From contig CAVWFQ010000010.1 in the NCBI GenBank assembly GCA_963754335.1, positions 1,785,131 to 1,849,130 on the forward strand: a stretch of 64,000 bases of DNA, written 5' to 3'. The stretch is from JBBSDP01 sp963754335. Lineage in GTDB: Bacteria; Planctomycetota; Phycisphaerae; Tepidisphaerales; Tepidisphaeraceae. Made by a program: the position numbers and the translations under genes. Below, one piece after another: positions 1-7,686 of this stretch. The notes under the pieces were generated by a model, which did no database searches, was not told where the DNA came from, and saw only the letters and a program-made list of their open reading frames with translations. Position 1 is the stretch's first letter. Each line of letters begins with the position of its first letter.

Positions 1-2
1 TC

Positions 3-203
3 GCCGAGGTTACCGAAAAGCTTCGCGATCAGCTCGAACGGCTCACGACGGCGATTCGCGCTCTGCCACCGGAACGAATGGATGAGATCGTGGACCGGGA
101 GAAGAATCGGACGATGCGATTTTCGATCCTGCATGGCTTGCACGACGAAGCGATCCATCAGGGGGAGATTCATCTGCTGAAAAAGATGCGCGCCAAGCAA
201 TAA
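3..203 (+). CDS. DinB-like metal-binding protein, C-terminal part (truncated by window start)
   Basis: An open frame entering from the left edge ends at a TAA at 201-203. The last residues read HGLHDEAIHQGEI followed by HLLKK, which matches the final helix of the DinB/DfsB four-helix-bundle family, where a histidine in this H-x3-H type motif helps bind the metal ion. DinB-like proteins in bacteria include thiol transferases and damage-induced proteins, so no specific reaction can be given. Only the last 66 codons are visible. The gene converges tail to tail, 2 nt apart, with the minus-strand alcohol dehydrogenase. Confidence 0.6.
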   Translation, partial: AEVTEKLRDQLERLTTAIRALPPERMDEIVDREKNRTMRFSILHGLHDEAIHQGEIHLLKKMRAKQ

Positions 204-205
204 GA

Positions 206-1240
206 TTATTCGACAACGATCTGCGCCTTCACGCTGGTCGCCGGCATCTGGCAGGCGAAATCGAACGCGCGAACGCTCTCGGAAAATTGGAAGGTGTCGG
301 TGATCAAGGGTTTGAGATCGATCTTGCCGCTGCCCATCAAGGCCAGTGCACGCGGATAGACGTGCGCGTAACGGAACACGTGCTCAACCCGCGCTTCCTT
401 CACCTGCGCCGCGACGACGTCATATGAGATCGGCTCCCCCGGCATGCCGATATAGACCACCCGCCCGCCGGGGCAAAGCGAATCGAATACGCGCGCGGCG
501 GCTTTGGCATTACCGCTGGCTTCGAAAACAATGTCGGCGCCCCATCCGTCGGTCGCCTGGCTGGCGATTTCCGTCAGCGATTGTTTCGCGGCATTCACCG
601 GCAGGATAGGGCCGAGCCTTGCTGCAAGTTCGAGTTTGGGCTGCTGGACGTCAGACATGATCACCCGACTGCACCCGCCGGCCAGAGCGGCGAGCGCCGT
701 GACCATGCCGATGGGACCCGCGCCGACAACGACGGCCACGTCCCCCGGCTTGATCCGGGCCTTGTTGGCCGCATGCATGCCGACCGCGAGCGGCTCGACC
801 ATTGCCGCCTCCCCGAAACTCACATTGTCCGGCACCTTGAAAGTAAACGCGGCGGGATGCACGACGGTCGGCCGCAGGCATCCATGGACCGGCGGCGTGG
901 CCCAGAACCGCACTGCGGGATCAAGGTTGTAGATTCCAAGCCGAGTTGCCTTTGAATTCGGATCAGGAATCCCCGGCTCCATGCAGACGCGATCCCCCAC
1001 CGACAGGTTTGTGACCGACGAGCCTCTGTCGGTCACAGTCCCCGAAGCTTCGTGTCCGAGGATCATCGGCGCGTTGACGACGAAGGGGCCGATCCGTCCA
1101 TGTTGATAGTAATGAACGTCCGATCCGCAGATTCCGACGGTGTGAATGCGGATTCGCACGTCATGCGGACCGAGGGGTTCGTCGACTTCGATTCCGCGGA
1201 GGGAAAGACGTTTGGTTTCTTCCAGAACTAAAGCTCGCAT
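206..1240 (-). CDS. Zinc-dependent medium-chain alcohol (polyol/sorbitol-type) dehydrogenase
   Basis: MDR-family NAD(P)-dependent dehydrogenase of 344 residues. The catalytic zinc site is visible as GICGSDVHYY and GHEASG near residues 38-65, and the Rossmann glycine motif as VVGAGPIGMV near 170. The lobe that normally carries four structural-zinc cysteines has none of them (the segment around PGIPDPNSKATRLG), as in sorbitol dehydrogenases that lack structural zinc. The FWATPPVHGCL segment also fits sorbitol/xylitol dehydrogenases. I take the ATG at 1240 as start because GAAGGAG lies seven bases upstream; a TTG 18 bases earlier overlaps that Shine-Dalgarno site. The exact polyol substrate is not evident. 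Confidence 0.85.
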   Translation of the reverse strand: MRALVLEETKRLSLRGIEVDEPLGPHDVRIRIHTVGICGSDVHYYQHGRIGPFVVNAPMILGHEASGTVTDRGSSVTNLSVGDRVCMEPGIPDPNSKATRLGIYNLDPAVRFWATPPVHGCLRPTVVHPAAFTFKVPDNVSFGEAAMVEPLAVGMHAANKARIKPGDVAVVVGAGPIGMVTALAALAGGCSRVIMSDVQQPKLELAARLGPILPVNAAKQSLTEIASQATDGWGADIVFEASGNAKAAARVFDSLCPGGRVVYIGMPGEPISYDVVAAQVKEARVEHVFRYAHVYPRALALMGSGKIDLKPLITDTFQFSESVRAFDFACQMPATSVKAQIVVE

Positions 1241-1305
1241 TGTTGGCTCCTTCGACAAGGTTAAGCCACAACGCGGAAGAACTCCATTCGATCATGAGCT
1301 TTAGA

Positions 1306-2124
1306 TTAGATCGCAACGGCGAGTGCGCCCGTCGCCTGATCTTGCTCGGCCTGTAGGACTACGATTTCTCCCAGCGCCATGAGGATCGTCGGAGCAATCG
1401 CTTCCGCCGGAGCAGCGCCGATGAAGTGCTGCGGAGTCTTTCCGAGGATCAGCAGCGTCGGAGCCGGCGTGCCGGGGGCGGCTTCGCGATGTTCCACTTC
1501 CATGCGTCCGCCGAATTGCTTCTCCAGTTCCGGCAGAACCGACTTCTTGAAAAACTCGCAGGCGAAGCACTGCGGCTTGTAAAGAACGATGATCTTCACC
1601 GTGCCCGACGCAACCGGCGCGTTTTCATTTACGGCTTCAGCCAGCAGCCGCTCGGCGAGCAGCATTCCGCGGCGAGCGGCCGCGCTGGCGGAGATGCCGA
1701 TTGCAACGAACGTCGCAACGCCGCCAAGCGGAACAGCAAAAAGAGATGAAAGATTGTGGGAAGGATCGGCCAGGATTGCACTCGCCGATCCGACAACCGC
1801 CGCCGTCGCGATCAGGAAGCAATTACGGCAGATCATTCGATTCTTCAAAAGAAGGCTCGCCAGAACCAGATGCGACCCGACGGCGGCGGCCAGCGCCCAC
1901 GCAGACGGGGTGCTTCGAGGCAAGAAGGTGAGGAAGAGAATCACCAGGTAAATGGCCGTTCCGATCCGCCCGAGCTTCAGGCCGCCTGTCATACCCGAAG
2001 CCATCTGGCAGGTTGAGCACCGTTTGCCAGCCGTCATCGCCCAGATCGAGCCGGCCAATGCGATCGAGACGGCCGCTCGCGTAATGCTGATCGGATTAAT
2101 GAGGTGGGCGAAATCGAATGTCAC
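1306..2124 (-). CDS. Four-helix membrane protein fused to a thioredoxin-like domain, three CxxC pairs
   Basis: The 272-residue product has about four hydrophobic helices in residues 10-150, followed by a soluble thioredoxin-like domain (strand IIVLYKPQ, then CFAC near 188-191). Two further CxxC pairs, CSTC and CRNC, lie in the membrane part. A helical membrane domain with paired cysteines joined to a CxxC thioredoxin fold resembles VKOR-thioredoxin and MauE/DoxX-type redox proteins, so a disulfide relay at the membrane is plausible. I do not recognise the exact family. The start is GTG at 2124 with AAGGAG upstream. No partner gene is adjacent. Confidence 0.6.
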   Translation of the reverse strand: MTFDFAHLINPISITRAAVSIALAGSIWAMTAGKRCSTCQMASGMTGGLKLGRIGTAIYLVILFLTFLPRSTPSAWALAAAVGSHLVLASLLLKNRMICRNCFLIATAAVVGSASAILADPSHNLSSLFAVPLGGVATFVAIGISASAAARRGMLLAERLLAEAVNENAPVASGTVKIIVLYKPQCFACEFFKKSVLPELEKQFGGRMEVEHREAAPGTPAPTLLILGKTPQHFIGAAPAEAIAPTILMALGEIVVLQAEQDQATGALAVAI

Positions 2125-2204
2125 GGAAGTCTCCTTCGTTGGGTTTCTCAGACCGTTCTGAAGGATTGATCAACGAACTGGGCCAAATCCCGACATCTTG
2201 TCGC

Positions 2205-2282
2205 AAAAAAGGGCCTGCGGCCGGCATCAATCACTTCCGAAGAGCTTATCTCTTCAGAGTTTATGACACCTGCCGCAGGCCC
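2205..2282 (-). terminator. Nested-stem terminator after the 2342-3097 gene
   Basis: On the minus strand an 11-bp perfect inverted repeat (GGGCCTGCGGC with GCCGCAGGCCC, at 2211-2221 and 2272-2282) is followed by six T residues at 2210-2205. Inside the loop is a second small stem, GAAGAG with CTCTTC, at 2239-2255. The position downstream of the minus-strand gene and the T tract fit an intrinsic terminator with an elaborate loop. Confidence 0.6.
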
Positions 2283-2298
2283 GAATTCACTGTCTTTT

Positions 2299-2325
2299 CA
2301 CGCCGGGTCCTGCGGACCCGGCGTG
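2299..2325. repeat. 12-bp perfect hairpin with 3-nt loop
   Basis: CACGCCGGGTCC and its exact complement are separated by TGC. It sits between the gene ending at 2342 and the nested terminator. No T tract follows on either strand, so it may be an RNA-stabilising 3-prime stem or part of a compound terminator. Confidence 0.5.
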
Positions 2326-2341
2326 AGAGGAAGACAACTTC

Positions 2342-3097
2342 TCAGTTAGCAACCGCCACAGGGGCCACCGGACGATCTTCGAAGTGGCCGGGAGCAGTCA
2401 TCACTCGATTGTACTGAACCACAAAGTGGCCGGGGGCGATGATGACCTGGACGGGCGCGCCACGTTCCAGATGGGCCGGCGAGACCAGTTCCTGGTGAGC
2501 GACCGCTTCGGTATGGGCCGGCGCGACGACCACTTCACGCTGCCGGACCACATAGTGGGCGGAAACCATCGTCCGCGTGCCAGTGCTGTCCACCTCAAAA
2601 GAGGCCGGAATCAGGGCGTTTTCCTGTTCCGTACGGACCACGGCGGGCACGAGCACCTGATTCACCACGGTGCGCCACACGGCCGGCACGAAAACCACCG
2701 GGCCGGGCTGGAGAGCGGTGATCGGCGCAACCCACGTCCGTGTCTGATGCACTTCGAACTGGGGCTCAACCCAGACTCGAACGGTTGGAACAACTACTAC
2801 CGCAGGTGCGGGCGCCGGGGCCACCACAGCGCCGGTGGCTACGGGAGCGGGAACCGCGGGAGCCGGAGCGGGGGTCGCCGGGGCAACCGCGGCGGCGGGA
2901 GCCGGAGCGGCAGTTGCCGGGGCGGCCGCGGTAGCGGGAGCTGTTGGCTCAGTCGCTGCGGGGGCCGCGGGAGCCGCCGGGGCGGGCTGAGTCGTTTGGC
3001 CGAGGGAAACGGTCGCGGTTCCGGCAAGAACAGCCGCGAGGGTCAACTGGCCGGTCAGCTTTTTCAGAGTCGCAATATTGAGTGTAGACGTTTTCAT
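2342..3097 (-). CDS. Exported Ala/Pro-rich protein with degenerate ~20-residue repeats
   Basis: A 251-residue protein. The N-terminus is a signal peptide (MKTSTLNIATLKKLTGQ then LTLAAVLAGTATVSLG). Residues 35-105 are a low-complexity Ala/Pro tether. Residues 105-245 contain repeats built on aromatic, Val and His-Phe patterns, for example VWVEPQFEV, VRTEQENAL, VVAPAHTE, VSPAHLE and IIAPGHF. Function is unknown; an envelope or spore-coat-like structural protein is conceivable. It is the last member of a minus-strand set: it shares its signal-peptide style with the genes at 3414-3903 and 4127-4438 and follows a 25-codon small gene by 131 nt. Confidence 0.7.
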   Translation of the reverse strand: MKTSTLNIATLKKLTGQLTLAAVLAGTATVSLGQTTQPAPAAPAAPAATEPTAPATAAAPATAAPAPAAAVAPATPAPAPAVPAPVATGAVVAPAPAPAVVVVPTVRVWVEPQFEVHQTRTWVAPITALQPGPVVFVPAVWRTVVNQVLVPAVVRTEQENALIPASFEVDSTGTRTMVSAHYVVRQREVVVAPAHTEAVAHQELVSPAHLERGAPVQVIIAPGHFVVQYNRVMTAPGHFEDRPVAPVAVAN

Positions 3098-3152
3098 GGG
3101 ACACCTTTCTTCCGATAAGTTGTTTTGCCTGCTCGGTTTGCGGATCTGCGAT

Positions 3153-3165
3153 CGGGAACATCCCG
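3153..3165 (-). promoter_or_regulatory. Conserved leader hairpin, copy 2
   Basis: On the minus strand this reads CGGGA-TGT-TCCCG, between the small gene at 3229-3306 and the exported protein starting at 3097. The equivalent place in the other module (4485-4497) reads CGGGG-TGT-CCCCG. The closing pair changes from A-T to G-C on both sides at once, and surrounding bases (CTGCCGC, GGCTCTGAA, GAACGGG, TCGCAG) are conserved, which supports a selected RNA stem. Confidence 0.5.
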
Positions 3166-3228
3166 TTCGTTTTCAGAGCCACTTTCGCGGCAGGGCGGAT
3201 TTTGATGATTTACGTTCGCTGATCTGAT

Positions 3229-3306
3229 TTAGATGCAAACGTAACGGTAAACGGTACGGATAAAGCCGAAAGCATCGACGAACGTGAAATAGCGATAGAA
3301 GCACAT
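3229..3306 (-). CDS. Conserved 25-residue small protein or leader peptide, copy 2
   Basis: An ATG with GGAGAA upstream starts a 25-codon frame ending in TAA. The peptide is nearly identical (23 of 25 residues) to that at 4540-4617, including Cys2, Cys24 and the core TFVDAFGFIRTVYRY. The two copies differ at nine codons synonymously and at two by aromatic-for-aromatic change (Tyr4/Trp, Phe7/Tyr), a pattern expected of selected protein sequence. About nine of 25 residues are aromatic and three are Arg. It lies 131 nt upstream of an exported protein gene in the same direction. I do not recognise the family. It could be a membrane peptide, a disulfide-closed peptide or a regulatory leader peptide. 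Confidence 0.75.
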   Translation of the reverse strand: MCFYRYFTFVDAFGFIRTVYRYVCI

Positions 3307-3368
3307 GGAATTCTCCGAATAACTGTCTTTGTTTCGAGGCAACCCGTTGTTGCCTTCACACCGGATCA

Positions 3369-3395
3369 ATCAATCAATCCGTCGCGAACCCGACA
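3369..3395 (-). promoter_or_regulatory. Bipartite motif TGTCGGGTT-N13-TTGAT, copy 2 (probable promoter or operator)
   Basis: On the minus strand TGTCGGGTT is followed after exactly 13 nt by TTGAT. The same arrangement occurs upstream of the small gene at 4540-4617 and, on the plus strand, at 4740-4766. From this motif to the conserved GGGTTGCC block the two minus-strand leaders align without gaps for about 58 nt. The position roughly 65-90 nt before the small gene fits a promoter of an ECF-type sigma factor, but the assignment is inference. Confidence 0.5.
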
Positions 3396-3413
3396 CTCTT
3401 GCGAAATTCTTGC

Positions 3414-3903
3414 CTATTCGGGTCTCACCAACTGCCCGAAACCGGCCCCGACACCCCTGAAAAAGCCCCCGATTCGAGCTCCGGTATGCAACGCGGGAGC
3501 GACCACCGGAACCGCAATGTGCACGCGGGGGATCACGATATTCACGGTTGGGATCGAAAACGTAACGGGCGCTGAGGCGCTTACGGTCGATTCAGGAGCA
3601 GCAGCGACTGGCGTGCTTTGCCCCAGGTCCGAAGGCGCGGCGGAAGTCGCGGACGCTTCCACCGATGCGACTTGGGCTGGGGCGGGAGCCGGAGCCGGCG
3701 CGGCAACGGGAGCCGGCGGCCCCAGGCTTGTCGACGCCGCATGAGGAGGCGCGACACGGGCCGGCGCAGATCACCGGGGCCGGCGGCCCCAAAACGACCG
3801 AAGCCGCTCGTGATGTCGATACGAAAGAAGAAATCGCCGCCGTTCCCGCAAGAACAGCGGACAATGTGAATCGGCTGCTCAGGTTTTTGGGATTGTTTTT
3901 CAT
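3414..3903 (-). CDS. Exported Ala/Pro-rich paralogue, reading frame broken once
   Basis: The ATG at 3903 with AAAGGTG upstream opens a signal peptide (FTLSAVLAGTAAISS) very like those of the neighbouring genes, then GPPAPV. The frame shifts by one base near 3771-3775; the continuation in the next frame is an Ala/Pro tether (VAAPAPAPAPAQVASVEA) ending in a Gly-rich tail GGFFRGVGAGFGQLVRPE. A short direct repeat of the GGGGCCGCCGGC type flanks the break. It lacks the 25-codon upstream gene found before its two relatives. The break may be a sequencing error or real decay. Function unknown. Confidence 0.55.
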
Positions 3904-4052
3904 AAAGCACCTTTCTGTTTCAATGGTGCCATCCACGTTTTCCTGGGATTTCCGACAAGTAAAATTGGAAAGAAGACCCATCCGTGGTTACATATCCCAA
4001 GTCTGTGGTGAATCCTGAATTTCCCGAGTGGCGGGCGGCAATAAAGACGAAA

Positions 4053-4083
4053 GAACCGCCAGGCCTTTCGGTCCTGGCGGTTC
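4053..4083 (-). terminator. Intrinsic terminator after the 4127-4438 gene
   Basis: On the minus strand GAACCGCCAGGACC, loop GAAA, then GGCCTGGCGGTTC, followed by the T-rich run TTTCGTCTTTAT. It lies 44 nt past the stop codon of the 4127-4438 gene and separates it from the next paralogue. Confidence 0.75.
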
Positions 4084-4126
4084 TCTTCGCGGCTTCCATG
4101 AGTCCAGGTTTCCCCGGGTTGCCGGT

Positions 4127-4438
4127 TTACCAGCGACGGTAACCGAAACCCCGTCCGCCGTAGCCGTAGCTCCGGTAGCCCCAGAACGGGCGGTAGAACG
4201 GTCGGATCACCACCACCGGCGCGACCGGCTGATACACGACCGCAGGAGCAGCGACGATGACAGGCGCCGGCGTTACGACAACCGGGGCCGGGGCAACCGC
4301 GACCGGCGCGGGAGCGGCCGGGGCGACTTCGACGGGCGCTGACGGATCAGGAGCCGTCTGGCCGGCGGAAATCGCCGCCGTTCCCGCAAGGATCACCGAA
4401 ACACCAAGAGACAAGAGGCTCAATTTCAAGGTTTTCAT
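4127..4438 (-). CDS. Exported Ala/Pro/Val-rich protein with aromatic-Gly-Arg tail
   Basis: A 103-residue protein with a signal peptide (LSLLSLGVSVILAGTAAISA), a tether rich in Pro, Ala and Val, and a C-terminal tail rich in Tyr, Phe, Gly and Arg (FYRPFWGYRSYGYGG). This composition is common in small planctomycetal envelope proteins of unknown function. The start at 4438 is in the same MKT context as the paralogue at 3097. It is 101 nt downstream of a 25-codon small gene, with a conserved hairpin between them, and is followed by a strong terminator, so small gene and exported protein probably form one transcript. Confidence 0.7.
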   Translation of the reverse strand: MKTLKLSLLSLGVSVILAGTAAISAGQTAPDPSAPVEVAPAAPAPVAVAPAPVVVTPAPVIVAAPAVVYQPVAPVVVIRPFYRPFWGYRSYGYGGRGFGYRRW

Positions 4439-4484
4439 GGGACAACTCTCAAAGTTTGACTGCTTCGCGGTGCGGGCCTGCGAG

Positions 4485-4497
4485 CGGGGACACCCCG
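4485..4497 (-). promoter_or_regulatory. Conserved leader hairpin, copy 1
   Basis: Minus-strand CGGGG-TGT-CCCCG between the 25-codon gene at 4540-4617 and the exported protein at 4127-4438. It corresponds to 3153-3165 with a compensatory base-pair change. It lies about 47-59 nt before the start codon and could affect stability or translation of the downstream gene. Confidence 0.5.
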
Positions 4498-4539
4498 TTC
4501 AGGAATTCAGAGCCCGCATCGTGCGGCAGTTGAAAAAGT

Positions 4540-4617
4540 TTAGATGCACACGTAACGGTAAACGGTTCGGATGAAACCAAAGGCATCAACGAATGTGTAA
4601 TATCTCCAGAAGCACAT
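4540..4617 (-). CDS. Conserved 25-residue small protein or leader peptide, copy 1
   Basis: The ATG at 4617 is preceded by a strong AAAGGAGATG ribosome-binding site. The 25-codon frame ends in TAA at 4540-4542. The peptide is the near twin of that at 3229-3306, with Cys at positions 2 and 24, Trp4, Tyr7 and the shared core TFVDAFGFIRTVYRY. Nine synonymous against two conservative replacement codons between the copies argue for translation and purifying selection. It precedes the exported gene at 4127-4438 by 101 nt in the same direction. No family is recognised; a secreted or membrane micro-protein or a regulatory leader are the main options. Confidence 0.78.
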   Translation of the reverse strand: MCFWRYYTFVDAFGFIRTVYRYVCI

Positions 4618-4679
4618 GGCACATCTCCTTTCTGGGGGTCATTTTCCGGGCAACCCGCTGTTCCCCGTACACCCGACTA

Positions 4680-4706
4680 ATCAACGATTCATCGAAAAAC
4701 CCGACA
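4680..4706 (-). promoter_or_regulatory. Bipartite motif TGTCGGGTT-N13-TTGAT, copy 1
   Basis: Minus-strand copy upstream of the small gene at 4540-4617, matching 3369-3395 in both half-sites and spacing. Its TGTCGGGTT also forms an inverted pair with the plus-strand copy at 4740-4748, placing two outward-facing copies about 33 nt apart between divergent genes. The minus-strand copy is followed by a T run, so the pair could alternatively fold as a terminator-like stem. Confidence 0.5.
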
Positions 4707-4739
4707 CAGGTCGATGCACTTTTTCTATCCATTTCGCAA

Positions 4740-4766
4740 TGTCGGGTTGGCTACCTCTTAGTTGAT
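4740..4766 (+). promoter_or_regulatory. Bipartite motif TGTCGGGTT-N13-TTGAT, copy 3 (divergent)
   Basis: Plus-strand TGTCGGGTT, 13 nt, then TTGAT, located 57 nt upstream of the ATG at 4823. It is the same two-part motif seen in front of both small genes, which suggests the 80-aa gene is co-regulated with them. Confidence 0.5.
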
Positions 4767-4822
4767 GAACCGGTAGAGCAGAGCAATGGCTCTGACAAAC
4801 AATCAACGAACTGGAGCTGATC

Positions 4823-5065
4823 ATGAACGCCGTCTCATTAAACTACGTCCCTTCGCAACCCATTGCCCCGGCCGCCACCCTCCGGCATCTGCTCCGCGGC
4901 GTGCGGCAATATCTCCCGACGATCAGCGCCGGCCACGACCGGCAGAACCTGGCCCTGGGTTTCGAACGGATGGCCACCCTCCGATCGCTTGACGGCGATG
5001 AACGCGGCGCGGCGCACCTCGAAGCTCACGCGATGGCGCTTCGGGATTCTGGTTCGGTGAATTGA
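4823..5065 (+). CDS. Hypothetical 80-residue protein divergent from the small-peptide module
   Basis: The ATG at 4823 has CTGGAG seven bases upstream. The product is soluble, with two probable helices (ATLRHLLRGVRQYL, and DRQNLALGFERMATLRSLDG) and an Ala-rich C-terminal helix with His and Arg. No signal peptide or known domain is evident. It is transcribed away from the exported-protein cluster and carries the shared bipartite motif in its upstream region, so it may belong to the same regulon. Function unknown. Confidence 0.5.
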   Translation: MNAVSLNYVPSQPIAPAATLRHLLRGVRQYLPTISAGHDRQNLALGFERMATLRSLDGDERGAAHLEAHAMALRDSGSVN

Positions 5066-5201
5066 GTTGGAGGAGTGGTGACGCGCCTGAGTCTCCAAAT
5101 GATCTCAGTGATTTGCTCGACTATCGCTTTCTGATTGCGACGATATACTTATAACTACAACCCCCAAAAGGAATTCACGGGGTTCGAAACGAGCAACATC
5201 C

Positions 5202-6517
<1,316 letters not shown>

Positions 6518-6606
6518 CACTCATGAAGAACGAAACGCCCAAGGTGAAGGAAAAGCGCTCCCCGTGGTTCGCGTCCCTTTTCGCGTTCCGGTTTTTCTCC
6601 GACTCG

Positions 6607-7593
6607 ATGCCCAAGATTTCCCCGCAGGCGGTCATCGACCCGTCCGCGGAAATCGCCGAGGACGTTGAGATTGGCCCCTTCTGCGTGATTGGCCCGGACG
6701 TGAAAATCGGCAGCGGCTGCCGCCTGCTCAACAGCGTCACGATCCTTGGCCGCACCACCATCGGGAAAGACAACGTCTTTTTCCCAAATTCCGTGATCGG
6801 GGCGGCGCCGCAGGACAAAAAATACAAGGGTGGCTCGACAGAGCTGACCATCGGCAGCGGCAACATCTTCCGCGAGGCCGTGACGCTCCATGTCGGCACG
6901 GAAAAAGGAGGCGGGGTTACCCGCATCAGCGACAACGGGCTTTATATGGTGAATTGCCATATCGGCCACGATGCGCAGGTCGGCGACGATGTCGTGATCG
7001 CCAACAACGTGATGATCGCCGGCCATGTCGTCATTCAGGATCATGTGGCAATCATGGGAGGCGTTGGTGTCCACCATCTCACGAGAATCGGGCGTTTCGC
7101 TTACATCGGCGGGTATTCCCGCATTCACAAGGACGTGCCGCCATTCTGCAAGGTCGATGGGGCGGACAAAGTTCGCGGCATCAATACCACCGGGATGAAA
7201 CGGGCCGGAGTTCCCGAGCAGGACATCGAGGCAATTCGCGAGGTGGAACGGACGCTTTTCTCCCGCCGGGCAAAGCCGTTCGCGACGGCACTCGCCGAAT
7301 ACGATGTAACGAACGGATTGAATCCCCACGTGCGGATGCTTGTGGAATTTCTGCACCAGCGGAACATCGGCAAACATGGTCGCTACCTGGAATCGATCCG
7401 TAACAAGGAGCCGGGCGCGCTTCCGAAGGAGCTCTTCAACCAAATGGTGGGACGGGGGATCTCAGCGCCGATCGCGACATCGTCGCATAACGAAAACGGT
7501 TCCAAGCTGTCCATGGTCGAGCCCGCCGCCGGCGCGAGGCGCACCAGCGGCCTGAGCCAATTCGAATGCCGGCTGCCTCGCTCACCCGAATGA
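6607..7593 (+). CDS. lpxA: Acyl-[ACP]--UDP-N-acetylglucosamine O-acyltransferase
   Basis: First committed enzyme of lipid A synthesis, cytoplasmic. The left-handed beta-helix hexapeptide repeats run from AEIAEDVEIGPFCVIGP to GGYSRIHKDVPP. The NCHIGHDAQVG segment carries the catalytic His equivalent to E. coli His125, and the GINTTGMKRAG segment starts the C-terminal helical domain. The protein is extended by about 50 residues beyond the usual end. An ATG at 6523 would add 28 poorly conserved residues; homology favours MPKISPQAVIDP at 6607, though neither start has a good Shine-Dalgarno site. It forms a lipid A operon with lpxC-fabZ just upstream. Confidence 0.85.
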   Translation: MPKISPQAVIDPSAEIAEDVEIGPFCVIGPDVKIGSGCRLLNSVTILGRTTIGKDNVFFPNSVIGAAPQDKKYKGGSTELTIGSGNIFREAVTLHVGTEKGGGVTRISDNGLYMVNCHIGHDAQVGDDVVIANNVMIAGHVVIQDHVAIMGGVGVHHLTRIGRFAYIGGYSRIHKDVPPFCKVDGADKVRGINTTGMKRAGVPEQDIEAIREVERTLFSRRAKPFATALAEYDVTNGLNPHVRMLVEFLHQRNIGKHGRYLESIRNKEPGALPKELFNQMVGRGISAPIATSSHNENGSKLSMVEPAAGARRTSGLSQFECRLPRSPE

Positions 7594-7686
7594 TGGCCTT
7601 TTCGCACCACGCCGGGCCTCCAGGCCGGATAATTTGGCGGTTTTCGGGCAATTTCTTCCCATTGATCCCGTTTGCAGAGTGGAATA

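Noticed and set aside
3098..3182. Second small frame between the peptide gene and the exported gene
   Set aside because: Conserved in outline in both modules, but the copy at 4440-4530 has a stop before the start codon of the exported gene, and substitutions fall at first and second codon positions. RNA structure explains the conservation better.
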